The translations under genes were made by a program, and so were the position numbers. From Monocercomonoides exilis (taxonomy: Eukaryota; Preaxostyla; Oxymonadida; Polymastigidae): a stretch of 64,000 nucleotides of DNA. The stretch lies in assembly GCA_001643675.2 (NCBI GenBank), contig LSRY02000035.1, positions 186,001-250,000 of the forward strand, given 5' to 3'. This document shows, piece after piece, positions 12,601 to 24,700 of the stretch; the first letter of the stretch is position 1; every line of letters starts with the position of its first letter. The notes below the pieces were generated by a model. That model saw nothing but the letters and a program-made list of their open reading frames with translations, was not told where the DNA came from and searched no databases.

Positions 12601-15600
12601 GGAAGAAGAAGAAGATTTGGATAAAGAAAAAGAAAGTGAAGAAGATAATGATTTTGATAAAGAAGAAGAAGAAGAAGAAGAAAGAGAAGAAGAAGAAGCA
12701 CATATTGCTTCACCTGGGCATTCTGAAATAGAAAAATTGAATTCTGCTTCTTCTGCTGCTTCGTCTTCTTCTGAATATGAACTAACAGGTCAAACAAATC
12801 AAGCAAATCCAGAATGTTTACAAAACACACAAAATACTCAAAATACACCAAATTCAACGAAGAAAGAGAAAGAAATGAAGGAAATGAATGAAATGAATAA
12901 AGAGAATGAAGAGAACATCTCAAATACACTCAATGCTTCAGATATTGCATTGATAATGAGGCAGTTGTCAGAGTTGAATGAGAAAGTGGCACAGCTGAAA
13001 GATCAACAGGAAAAGGAGAGGAAAGAGAAGGAGAAAGAGAAAGAGAAGGAGAAAGAGAAAGAGAAGGAGAAGGAGAAAGAGAAGGAAAGAGAAAGAGAAG
13101 AAAGAGAGAAAGAGAAAGAGAAAGAAGAGAAAGAAAAAGAAGAGAAGAAGAAGAACAAGAAGAACAAGATGAAGAGAAGAAGTAATAGAGATGAGGAGAA
13201 GAAGAAAGAGAAAGAGAAGGAGAAGGAGAAGAAGGAGAAAGAGAAAGAGAAAGAGAAAGAATTAGAAAATGAGCTATTGAAAGCAAAAGATGAGATATTC
13301 GAATTGAGAATGCGACTAAGGGAGAGGGAAATGGAAGAAAAGAAGAGAAAAGAGGAAGAAATGGAAAGAGAAAGAGAAAGAGAAAGAGAAAGAGAAAGAG
13401 AAAGAGAAAGAGAAAGAGAAAGAGAAAGAGAAGAGAAGAAGAAGAATGAAGAAAGAGAAGAAAAGGAAAAGAAAGAAGAAGAAAGAAGAAAGTTAAGCAA
13501 GAAAAATAATGATAAAATTGCGAAAAAGCAAAATAAGAAGGAAAAAGAGAAAGAAAAAGAAAAAGAGAGAGAAAGAAGAGAAAGAGAAAGAGAAAGAGAA
13601 AGAAAATTGAAGCAAGAGAAGAAGAAGAAAGAAGAAGAAGAAGCAGCAGCAAGATATGCAGAAATGGAATTTCAGAGGAAGAAGAAAGAGTTTGAAGAGA
13701 AAGAGAAAGAAAGAGCGAAGGAGAAGAATAAGATATATGAAGAATTGATGGAGAAGATGATGATGTTTACGGAGATGGGGAAGAAGAAAGAAGAAGAAGA
13801 AGAGAAGAAGAAGAAGAAAGAAGAAGGGAAGAAGAAAGAAGAAGGGAAGAAGAAAGAAGAGAAGAAGGAAAAGGAAAGAGGAAAAGAAGAAGAGGAGGAG
13901 GAAGAAGAAGATGATGATGATGATGTTGATGAATTTAGTGAAGAGAAAGAAGAGAAGAGGGAGAAGGAGAAGGAGAAGGAGAAGAAGGAGAAGAGGAATG
14001 GGATGAAGAAGGATAAGAAGAAGGAAAATAGAGAAGATGAAGATGAAGAAGAAGAAGAAGAAGAATATTCTCAAGGAAAAGAGAAAGAAGAAGAGAAAGA
14101 AGAAGAAGAAGAAGAAGAAGAATTTCAATCAAAAGCCAATCTCACATTCAAATCATGTGGTGAAAACTTGCCTTTTATTGGAGGAACAACTAATATGATG
14201 AAATCTTCTTCTAATTCTTCTTCTTCTTCTTCTTCTTTATCCAAAACTTCTCATTCTCTTCATTCATCATCATCAACAACAACATCACCTTCACCTGCAC
14301 CATATTCTTCTTCCCCCTCTTCTTTCTCTTCTTTCTCCTCCTCTCCTTCTCCTCATCCTTCTCCTCATCCTTCTTCTCTTTCTTCTTCCTCTTCTTCCTC
14401 TTCTTCCTCTTCTTCCTCTTCTTCCTCTTCTTCTTCCATTCCTTCTTCCCATCAAACTTCTTCTGTTGTTGATATTTCTTCTCTTCCTCCTTATTCCCCC
14501 GTCCGCCTCGCCCTCAAATATCCTCTTCTGAACTTGTTTCAGCCAATTCATTCATCATCATCATCTTCTTCTTCTTCTTCTCCATCTTCTTCTTCTTCTT
14601 CTTCTTCTGCAATGAATTCTGATAACATTGAGGAATATTCTTCAAATTCTTCTTCACCTAATTCTTCACCTTATTCTTCTTCTTCTCGTATTTCTTCTTC
14701 CTCTTCTCCTTCTTCTTCTCCTTCCTCTTCTTCTCATCCAAAAACTAACCAAAACCCACAAAAACAACAAAATCATTCAGATTTATTTGCATTTGACACT
14801 TTCTCACCCACAAAACGTATTTCTCACAAATATCTGCAATTTGCCTGCGAAACAGCTGCTAATCAGCCATTTTGGGATTCTCCATTGAATTCTTCTTCTT
14901 CTAATTCTTCTTCTTCCTCCTCATCCTCTTCTTCTGCTTCTCCTTTGTCTCTTTCTTCTTTATCTTCTCCATTATCTCTTAATTATCCTTCAAGCTCTTC
15001 TTCTTCCTCCTCTTCCTCAAATTCTTCTTCTTCTTCTTCTCTTTTTCATCAAAATCTTACCAATCTTATCAATCTTACCCATTTTTCAAATACTCTACCA
15101 ATTTTGCCGGCAACTCGCCCAGAATTAAATTATTTGCCGGCAAAACTCGACGACCCCTCAAACATTCATTCGCCTCTGCATGTCACTCGATCTGAAATAG
15201 CATCAGCTGTTAAACATAATTCTGGTTCTTCTTCTTCCTCCTCTTCATCCTCCTCTTCTTCTTCCTCTTCTCCGTTTTCTTCTTCTTCTTCATTGTTTTT
15301 GTTCACTGAACCCACTCTTTTGCCTAGTTCTGCTGCTGTTTTGACTTCTCCTTCCTCTTCTTCATCTTCCTCTGTCACATTGGATACGCCTCCTTCTCCT
15401 CTCTCTTCCAATGCTTCTCTTTCATCACCCAGCCATTCAAATAAATTAACTTCATCTTCTCCTTCTCATTCTTCTTCTTCTTCTTCTCCAAGTAAATCTA
15501 TTCCAGATGAAATATTCCATTCTCTCTCTTTCATCCGCCACAAAGCCACAACAGGCTCATTAGCAACTATTCGCTCACCAAGAAATTTGTCTTCTTCTTC

Positions 15601-15748
15601 TCATTCTCCTTCTTCTCCTACTTCTCCGTCTTCACCTTCTTATTCACCTTCTTCTTCTTCTTTCACTTCCTCTCCTCTTCCTTCTTCGTTCCTATCGTCT
15701 CCTCTGCCAACAACAAACACTCCACATTCTTCTAATATCAGTTTTTAA
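9651..15748 (+). CDS. Very large Glu/Lys-rich and Ser-rich low-complexity protein
   Basis: Exons are 9651-9770, 9849-10133, 10191-10268 and 10319-15748, all joined in phase 0; 1970 residues. The first ~160 residues are ordinary sequence (MVDIDQFKEVLMSDFDGSEE..., then AVAKFEELRSSYANNSITSK, and ENWMRASQQILASLEQHIES), helical and probably coiled-coil. The rest is extreme low complexity: acidic Glu/Lys blocks to about 12170, a Ser/Ala block at 12220-12460, more Glu, then a short normal helix (ASDIALIMRQLSELNEKVAQ, about 12938-13000). Next come long EKEKEK and REREREREK arrays to about 14130, and finally a Ser/Pro tail to TAA. Charged arrays of this kind favour single alpha helices or coiled coils. 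I do not recognise the family. The large minus-strand frames here are Leu/Phe/Ser shadows of the same triplets. Confidence 0.8.
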
Positions 15749-16410
15749 TCTCTTCATATTCTTTGAAAATATCTCGAAAATATAATTAATATTATTATTA
15801 TTCCTGTCATCTTGGATGTTTTGCTGATGCTAAAATAAGAACTGTAAAAATCCACTATTTTTTGAGAGTATTTTATCTTAAAAATTCCATTCTGAAATTT
15901 TGGAATTGTTATTATTTCACCATGAAAATGGCTCGCTTTAGCACTTTGAAATCAACTTCCTTTTCTCAACAATCCTTGTAACCTTTCTTAGTTTTTCATA
16001 TATATAATTGTTCCACGTCAAATGAACTTTTTTGGAATTTAAGATTTTTTATTTATTTTAAAGCTCAATGTATTCTTATTTCTGAATTTTTCATTCATCA
16101 TTCAAATTTGGTTGAATTTTATTCTGAAAACGAAAAACGAAAAAACGTCAAAACAATACAAAAAATACCATTCAAAAAAGTTATATGCAATTATTTTTGC
16201 TTCAGTGGTTAACGCCAAATCAAAATCGATCTGATTCAACTTCTTTTTTCAGTTTCAAGTTGAGGAAAAGAATCAGCCAATTTCCAAGATTTTCATATAA
16301 TTATGGTAATTTTGATAATAATTCCAGAAGATTGAAAAAGTTTGGCTTTCCATATTGTTATTTTTACATATTATTAAAAAATATTATTACTACAGTTTCA
16401 TTTTTCGACA
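15749..16410. other. Intergenic, AT-rich, no gene recognised
   Basis: 3' flank of the low-complexity gene and 5' flank of the CK1 gene. No structured element seen. The frame at 16185-16457 is open by chance and only its end overlaps the real CK1 first exon, in another frame. Confidence 0.6.
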
Positions 16411-19400
16411 ATGGATCCATTTATATGCACATTTCAGCAAGATATTCAGGGAAGTGATTTCCAGCAACTTCCTCCGATTATTGGGCGTAGATACAGATTT
16501 TTAAGACTTATTGGAAAAGGATCTTTTGGTATGAATTATTTTTCATTTACCAATTAATATTTTTACTTTCAACTTATTTTATATTACAGGTGTTGTATTT
16601 ATTTGTGAAAGTAATGAATCCAGAAAACTTTATGCAACAAAAGTCGAAGTTTGAAGTTTTTGCACCGTTTTCGATATCAAATAAATGATTTTTTACAGCT
16701 TTCTAGAACGCATGCACCAAAACTGGAACAGGAATACAACAGATATAAAAGGATGATGCTAAATGAAGGATATCCTGAAGTTAGATACTATTGGACAAAT
16801 AAGCAATATAACGCTATGGTTATGGAGCTTCTTGGTGAATCTCTTGATGATCTTCATAAAAGAGCATCAAGAAGATTTTCAATTGTGACTGTTATTCAAA
16901 TAGCTATACAACTCATAACGAGAATTGAAACACTTCACAACATGGGATATGTTTGAAAATATTTAGAATTTTTATATCTTATTTTCTTCTCAATTATTTA
17001 GGTTCATAGAGATATTAAACCCGAAAACTTTCTTATTGGATTAGGTGATAAATGCGACACAATTTATGTGATTGATTTTGGTTTATCAAAAGAATATCGA
17101 GATCCTGTGACTCATGCTCACATGCCATTTTCTGATCATCACGGAGTTGTTGGGACTCTCAGATATATCTCTGTTGTATGCTTATTCACTTATTGATTAT
17201 TTCGATAAAAGTATAATTAATAATTTAAATAAAATCTTTTTTCTTATCTAAATGAAATGTCAAACATTCTTTAATGTTTCTTTTTGATAGAATGTGCACA
17301 GAGAATTTGAACCTTCTCGAAGGGATGATTTGATATCACTGGCGTATTTGTTTGTTTATCTTTTCAAAGGAAATCTTCCTTGGCAGTTTAAAGAGAAAAT
17401 GAGCCCACAAGATAGATGCAATAAAATTTAGTATGTGAGATAACTTATTGAAAGAACGTGTTTTTTTCTTCTTTGCTTTTCCTGGTTTTCTTGTTTTTAT
17501 TGTATTGCTATAATGTTTTCTTGGTAATTTATATTTTTCTTTTTATTGGATTAAAATTCAAACAATTTCTAATTTTTTTCATTGCCTTTTTTTCCATTTT
17601 ATTTCATTTTCTTTCTTTCTTTCTTTATTTTTATTTTTATTTTATTTTATTTCATTTCATTTCATTAACATCTCCACTCTTTCTCAGTGTCTACAAATCG
17701 CAATATCCCGACTACCATCTCTTTGACAAGATGCCCCCAGAATTTCTGATGTTCTACAGAACCGTGTCAAAACTCGAATTTGCCGAAGATCCAGACTATG
17801 CCAGCCTTCGCAGGCCGTTTGAGCTGCTGATGGAAAGGGTGCCTCTGAATGAGAGAGAATTCGATTGGAAAGTGTGTTTCTTCAATGTATTTGGAATTAT
17901 TAAAAGGAATAATCAATTAATTGTTAAAAATTTTTAATTATTTAATCTTTTTTTTTTTTTTTGAATTTACATTGACAACAGCCTCGCCAGTACCGCCAGC
18001 CAGACTCAACCAGTATCAACTCCAACATGTCCTCTGCTGCCAACACAGTCACAGCCACAAACACAACTGCAACTGCAACTGCAACCACACTAACAAGTCC
18101 CAATGCTAATGCCACAATAGCCACAAATGCGACTAATACCACAAATCCTGCTAATCCTACAAATGTCATTAATGCCACTATAACCATGAACCCTCTGTCT
18201 TCAGCTGCAACAGCTACCACCCAGCTCAACCCCACCAGCACCCTCCATCACGCATCTTCTCCTTATTCCCCTTATTCCCCTGCTCCAAACTCCACCATTG
18301 CTACTGCCACTTCTGGAACGTCTGCAATTCCCAATCATCCTTCCACATACAACTATTCCCAGGCTCCTCCTCCTTCCACCCCTGGCTTATCCATGACCCC
18401 TGCTTTATCCCAAACCCCTGCCCTTTCCTTAGCCGTCACCCCTGGCCCTCCTCCCCCCACACCTCCATTTCTGCCTCCTCGCTTGCACTCAGCTGCTTCT
18501 GCATTTGAAGGAGCAGCAGCTGCTCAGCCATATCCCTCGTCTCCGGCGGGGAAGAGAACACCGCCTCTGGCAGCGGGTTATCCCCATATACAGGGCTATC
18601 CACAGGCTGTGAATGCGACTGGCATTACTTCTGCAAATATTCCTGCTAATATTCCTGCTTCTGCTACTGCTGCTGTTACTGCAACTACTTCTGCTATGAG
18701 GAATCCATTAGCCCAACCTCCCTTACTGTCACCTACACACCCACTGGCTGCAGCTACAGCAGCTGCTACAGCCACCGCATGCACCCTACCGATGCACGGA
18801 GTAACTCAGAAGCTCGGAGAAATAGCTATTTCTCCGGACCCTGAGAGTGGGGTAGGGGGAATAAATGCAGGGCAGATGGAGATGCAGATGCAAATGCAAA
18901 TGCAAAAACAGAAGCAGATGCAGATGGCAATGCCGATGACGCTGGTGAGTAAAGTGGGAGAGTGTTTGATGGAGAATGAAGAGGAAGAGGAAGAGCAGCA
19001 GGTGGTGGTGATGCCAACAGACAGGGCGCAGGCAGCGATGCAGTTGATGGACATGCAGAAAAACCAACAGCAGGCTGAAGCTTCTGTTGAATTGACTGCT
19101 TCTGTATCAGACTCAAACATGACGATTATGTCACAGACACAGTTGAAAACACAGGGTGAAAAGGGAGTGGAGATACCAGAATCTTCGTTCTCGTATTCAA
19201 TTGGAGCTTCATCTTCATCATCATCTTCTTCTTCTTCTTCTTCCTCTTCAAATGCACCATCATCTTCACTTCCCTCATCCAATCAATGCTTCTCTGACTC
19301 CTCTTTAATTCCCCCTCCTTCTTCTCCCATGGCATATCCTTCTCTTCCTCTTTCTCAATCTTCTTCTTCTTCCTCCTCTTCCTCTTCCTCTGAAAGCAAC

Positions 19401-20153
19401 ATCTTGTCAGAGCAAATGCCTGCTGTGGCTACGCCAGCGACTGACTCTGAAGGGAATGTGTTGTCTCAGGTTGAGAGAGATGTGGAAGAGGAGAAGGAGA
19501 ATAAAAGAGAGAAAGAGAAAGAAATGCAAACTCAAGCTCAAACTCATTTCCATCCACAAGCACCTATTCCAACTTCTTCTTCTTCTTCTTCTTCCACCTT
19601 ATCTGCTTACTCTTCATTTGCTCCTTATTCCTTCCCTTCGTATCGCTTCTTGTCTTTGAGCAGTTCAGATGCTGACAGTTCATCACATGACTCACTCTTT
19701 GTTCATACATCACACGACCCAACACAGCTGAGGTTTGTGCTGAAGAATAAAGGAGTTGGGAAGAAGAAGGAGAAGGAGAAAGAGAGAGAGGAAAAAGAGA
19801 AGGAGAAGAAGAAAGAGAAAGAAAAAGAAGAAGAAGAAGATGATGATGATGATGATAGTGAAAGTGATAGCTCATCTAGTTCAGATGGATCAGAAGGAGA
19901 TGAAAGTTCAGAAGAGCCTGCTTCATTGGAGTTCTCTTCAGAAGCTGATAGTTCATCTGATGATGACGATGACGATGAGGAGGAGGAAGAAGAAGAAGAA
20001 GAAGAAGATGGAGAGGAAAGAGGAGAAGGAGAAGAAAATAATGATGAAGAAGGAAGAGAAGATGATAATGTGGAAGAAAAAGCAAGAGAAGTCAAAGTGA
20101 ATGGAAAAGAAGAAGAAGTTAGAGATGAGGTAACAAAATCACCAGAAAATTCA

Positions 20154-20184
<31 letters not shown>

Positions 20185-20465
20185 CACTAACATCAGCAGA
20201 GCCTTCTTCACTCACTCCTGTTGCATCTGAACTGATTGCAAGTTCTTCACATTCTCCTTCTCCTTCTTCATCTTCATCTCCTTCTCCTTCTCCTGCATTG
20301 AATACACAAAACTTTGACCAAGTTCCACTGATTGTAGAAGAAGAAAGAATGGTTGAACCTCTTCATTCACCTCCTCATTCGCCTTCTCCTTCTCTTTCGC
20401 CTTCTCCTTCACAACTTGATTCTCCTCCAGTTTCTCCTCCTCCGCCTTCTTCTTCTTCTTTATAA
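16411..20465 (+). CDS. Casein kinase 1 family protein kinase with a ~820-residue low-complexity tail
   Basis: Seven exons: 16411-16528, 16590-16648, 16699-16950, 17002-17175, 17291-17430, 17688-17871, 17982-20465; 1136 residues. All junctions keep frame. Catalytic elements appear in order: Gly loop GKGSFG, Lys in LYATKVE, HRDIKPENFL catalytic loop, DFGL metal-binding motif. After these comes GVVGTLRYISVNVHREFEPS with SRRDDL, the CK1 signature that replaces the usual APE motif, and LAYLFVYLFKGNLPWQ. All residues needed for activity are present, so it should phosphorylate Ser/Thr. The catalytic domain ends near residue 310 (LNEREFDWK). The last exon adds Thr/Asn/Ala, Pro-rich, Met/Gln, Ser and acidic stretches with no domain. 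Nearest types are CK1 delta/epsilon or tau-tubulin kinase-like; the subfamily cannot be fixed by eye. Confidence 0.9.
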
Positions 20466-21279
20466 TCTGTATCATCTATTGAATGTATTGAATGATATTA
20501 CTGATGATTATAAATGTCATTTTGATCGTTTCTTCTTCTTCTTCTTCTTCTTCACTTTTTTATGGTTGTCTTTAACTGCAACGTGAAAAAAAAAAAAGAA
20601 AGAAAGAGTTTATTCTTAAATTTATATTGTTTTCAATGAAACCAAATTTTTTAGGAGAAGATATTTTTGATAGTGTTAATATCAAATGAGCTGGTCATGT
20701 TTGCTCCTGTTTGCTACATCTTTGAATATTATGTGGCTTTTTTTTACATAGTATTTTAACAGAATTTGTTTTTTTTTTAATATAAAAAATATTATTTTTT
20801 TCTTTTTTCTTTTTTTCTTTTTAGAATTTTGAAAAAGGTTGCACGTTTTGTTATGTTTAAAGAACCGAAGTATTTCATTTCACTTTCAGCGCTTTATATG
20901 TTTTATTATTTTATTTGATGCTTTCTTTATGAAATGTTCATTTGGAATATTATTTTAAACCTTTTTTTCTATTAATTATTTTTCTGTTGTATTTTTTTTT
21001 TTTATTTTTTGTTTTTGGGTGAATTCTTCGATTTTTAAATTTCCAGTTCAAATTAATTACATGTATTATTCAGTAATTAATTATTTTACAAACAAGAAAG
21101 GTTTTTGTTTTCGTTTCTTTTTTCTTCGTGATGAAATGTTTGTATCTCAAAAAGATTTTTTGTAATTCAAGCAATTTTATCGAACATTCAGTCAAAATGC
21201 AAAAAAAGAAAATTTCCGAGCTTCAAAATGCAAGGTAAAATTTACCAAGTTTTTGAGAGTTATTTTTGTTGTATCTGTA

Positions 21280-21722
21280 CAGTCTAAACCGGATATAATC
21301 ACATCGATTTTTGTTCAACTTTTTGTGACTATATCCAATTGTGATTATACACGATGATGCTTTTCACAGAAAAAAAAATTAATTTTTGAAATAAATAATT
21401 ATGTGTCGATTTTTTTATTTTTGGAAATTCTATACAAATACACTTTTTTCACTTGCGTAATTAATTTTTTTCATAAATACATATTATTTTGACTTATTTG
21501 AGCACATATTAACAAAGCTAAAATTGAAATTCTTGAACAAAAAATCGATTTTTCGTTGAAAAAATCGCCCATTATAATAATAAATGTGATTATATATTTT
21601 CAGCTCTGTGTTTAAATTTGATGAAAAATGAATGAAAAAATTGACAAAAATATCGGTGCATGGAAAAATGTGACTGTAAACGAATGTGATTATATCCGAC
21701 GTGATTATATCCAGTTAGACTG
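21280..21722. mobile_element. TA-flanked MITE-like element with ~27-bp terminal inverted repeats
   Basis: The left end begins CAGTCTAAACCGGATATAAT and continues CACATCG. The right end, read on the other strand, begins CAGTCTAACTGGATATAATC and continues ACGTCG, so the termini match over ~27 bp with a one-base indel and two or three substitutions. The dinucleotide TA flanks both ends (21278-21279 and 21723-21724), the target duplication typical of Tc1/mariner/pogo transposases. Subterminal copies of the GGATATAATCAC or GTGATTATA unit occur inside both ends (about 21326-21352 and 21683-21698), as in transposase-binding repeats. The 443-bp interior is AT-rich and has no transposase frame, so it is non-autonomous and would need a transposase from elsewhere. 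Confidence 0.75.
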
Positions 21723-21875
21723 TATATATCATTTTTCAAAATTGGAGAACTTTTCATTTTTTGAATTGTTGTTTCCTTCAAGAAAATACTTGTCACCTGA
21801 AGTTCAAATACTTGTATACAATAAGATTTCATAATTTGAAAACTTTTTCTTTTTCATTTTACACTTTTTTGCATC

Positions 21876-22082
21876 TTTTTAAATATGGGACGATATTTTT
21901 TGCTTTATGAATTTTGTTCCTTTAAGAGTTTCCGAAAAATTTTCTCATTTTTTATTTATTTTTCAATACATTTTTGTATGAAAATGTTTGAGTTGTTATA
22001 ATATGAAAGTGGAAAAAGTTTGGAACAAATTATTGTTTTTTTCATAAAAGCAAGAATTTTGTCCCACATTTATTAAAATTTT
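21876..22082. repeat. Diverged inverted repeat, possible degraded MITE
   Basis: The left arm around 21881-21925 contains AAATATGGGACGATATTTTT then GCTTTATGA and TTTTGTTCC. The right arm on the opposite strand reads AAATGTGGGACAAAATTCTT then GCTTTTATGA and, after a short insertion, TTTGTTCC. The arms are similar in order and content but imperfect. No clear target duplication was found. Confidence 0.4.
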
Positions 22083-22376
22083 AAATTTATTTATTTGTTT
22101 GTTAATTATATTATTTGCCGATTTCTATCGTTGCACAACTGTTTTTATTAATATTTACAAAAAAAATATATTTCGAAAAGAAAATAATTTTCATTTTGTA
22201 TTTTCTTTTTCAATAACAATAAAAGATTGGGTAAAAAAATATCGGACAAGATCGAATTTTCAATAATATCTCAAAAAATAAATCTGATAATTTTCATCAT
22301 AATGAACCTTTTCAATGCGAACGCATTTGGTATTCCAAACTGTCATTTTCATGTAGAATAAATATGGCTAATTTTT

Positions 22377-22595
22377 TTTTTGAAAACTTCCTTTTGTTTA
22401 ATTTTCAAATAAAACAAAATTATTCATATTTACATCAATTTTCTGTGCCAACTCACGTAACTTCAGTATAATGGAAATAATAACAATGTTTAGGTTTTGT
22501 TTCCATTTTGGTAAAGTTTCATAGGTGGGAACAGAAATTTGATGAACAATGAAATTTTTTTTAAAAAAAATTAAACAAAAGGAAGTTTTCAAAAA
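22377..22595. repeat. Inverted repeat with perfect 29-bp arms
   Basis: Arms at 22377-22405 and 22567-22595 are exact reverse complements over 29 bp (core GAAAACTTCCTTTTGTTTAA). They enclose about 160 bp of AT-rich sequence without a protein frame. The size and perfect arms suit a small MITE or an RNA hairpin. Flanking A/T runs hide any target duplication. Confidence 0.6.
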
Positions 22596-22840
22596 TAATA
22601 TTTTTATTTTTGAAAAATGATCGGTGTTTCGTTCTTTTTTATTTTCAATTAAAAAAATAATTGAAAAACAAAATAAAAAATAACATGTGTATCATTTATC
22701 TATAACCCACCATTCATATGTGACATAATTCGGTAATTGCTGTTTTTGTGGTAAGTCTTGAAGAATAAAATTGAAACCTTAATAGAAGACTGAACATAAA
22801 TTTCGCCGCTCCCATATCATTTTTACAACAAATATTTCAT

Positions 22841-24667
22841 ATGGATGCAAAGCCCGTTAGCTTGAATCTTTATGATTTATCTCATGGAATTGCAAAAGCA
22901 TTATCTCCATTTTTATGTGGCAAAACATTTGAAGGGATTTGGCATGTTGGAATAGTTGTTTTGTATGCTTTTTATTTTTCATTTGACTTTAATATTTGAA
23001 ATTGCAATTATAATTTTTTTACATTTTATGCATCAAATATGATTTAAATTCATATTTAGTGGAAATGAATACTACTACAGTGGAGGCATTATGAGGTATT
23101 TTTACAGATAAATAGAAACTTTTTCATAATAAAAAATTATTGAAATTCTTTTCAATATTAATTTTTTTAATCATAAAAAGAAATATCCCTGTATGCAAGC
23201 AATTATATCTTTAAACAATAAAATCTCCTATTTGTCAATTATCACGTTTTTAATCAAAAAGGGAAAAACTACAGCAGGAACTCCAGATAAAACAATACCG
23301 TATGCGGTTAATTATACTATTGAAAGATTTAATATTTTATATATTTTTTAATTTCTCATTCAGTTTTGGGCAAACGTATCTTTCTCAAGAAATTTTTGAA
23401 CAATTTTTAGAACAAAATAGCGATCAGTTTACTGCTGAAAATTACAAACTATTTGGAAACAATTGCATCGATTTCGCAGACACAGCAGTTAATTTTTTAA
23501 CAGGAAAACATCTTCCAACTGGTTTGAATTATTTTTTGTCTTCGATTATTTATTAACTTTTTTCAAAAGATCTTTTGGATTTAGGAAAAGAATTTTCATC
23601 AACAGCATTTGGGAAACAAATAAAACCATTTGTTGAAATGTTTTACGGAAATTGTGACCCGCTCAAATGTGGTTCGAAGGTGTGATATTTATTTTGAATT
23701 ATATATTTTTTTTTGAAGAGGAGTTTTATTTTCTGAAACAAAAATTCTCGTGCAATAATAACATCATCTACTTTTAAATTTCTTTTTTCCCCCCTTTATT
23801 AATCAACAAAACTTATATTTTCTTAGGCGTCAAGCTGTCCATCCAAGCCATGTGAACAATTTTCGAATCTATTTTCACAATGCCCTCAATTGGATATGAC
23901 TCACATGCTGCAGCTTCTTATTTCCCAAACAAAACTGCCAGATGGCATTTCTCCGACCTATGTAATAGATACATTCAATAAAATGGGCGGGGAGTCAATA
24001 TTGAAGAAGTACTTTGTATGTACTTATTTTATTAACCTTACAAACATAATCATCTCTAATTTCTTCTTCAAATTTCTTTTTCAAAAATAATAAAAATAAA
24101 ATAAATAAATAAAAATTAAATATATTTTGTTATCATAATTTCTCCGCACCCAAAACAATGATATTTCTCGCTCTAACTGCGCCGGAAAAGGGCTCCAAAG
24201 ATGCCTCAAGCAGCTCATCATCATCATCATCATCTTCTTCTTCTTCTTCTTCATCTTTCTCTCCTTCTTATTCTTCCTCTTCCTCCTCTTCCTCCTCCTC
24301 CTCCTCTTCAAATTCTTCTTCTTCTTCTTCTTCTTCTCCATCAAACACTCAACCTTCAGCTACTCTTGTCAACTATTGCTGCAACAATCCTTTCCCTCTC
24401 ACTCCAACTTCTCCTAATTCTTCTCCTTTCTCTTCATCATCATCATCATCATCATCTTCTTCTTCTTCTTCATCTTCAGCTTCATCAGCATCCGTCCAAT
24501 CATCTTCGCCCTTCCCATTTTGCTCTGATAAAAGCATCTTCCAGAAGACTGAGCCACACTCCTCTCTGACTCAGATGAATGCTCAACAAAAGACTCAATT
24601 TCAGTCATTTTCTCCTTTTCCACTGCCATTTTGCACACACACACAGAATGCTTCACCTTTCTCATTG

Positions 24668-24700
<33 letters not shown>

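Larger units (their letters stand above)
20466..22840. other. Gene-free AT-rich region with nested inverted repeats
   Basis: 2.4 kb with no convincing coding frame. It contains a TA-flanked MITE-like element (21280-21722), a diverged inverted repeat (21876-22082) and a perfect-arm inverted repeat (22377-22595), each listed separately. The remainder is T-rich sequence flanking the CK1 stop and the DeSI start. Confidence 0.65.

Noticed and set aside
11606-14128. Long minus-strand Phe/Leu/Ser-rich frames opposite the Glu/Lys-rich gene
   Set aside because: They are reverse-complement shadows of GAA/GAG/AAG repeats. The plus-strand frame is continuous for 5.4 kb and contains non-repetitive helices and splice-consistent upstream exons.
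21590-21834. Coding frames overlapping the MITE-like element
   Set aside because: Short frames on both strands across the right terminal repeat; no transposase motif.
23262-23299. Direct splice from 23095 to 23262 without the micro-exon
   Set aside because: Phase 2 to phase 0 mismatch shifts the frame and destroys the DeSI motif; the 10-nt exon restores both.
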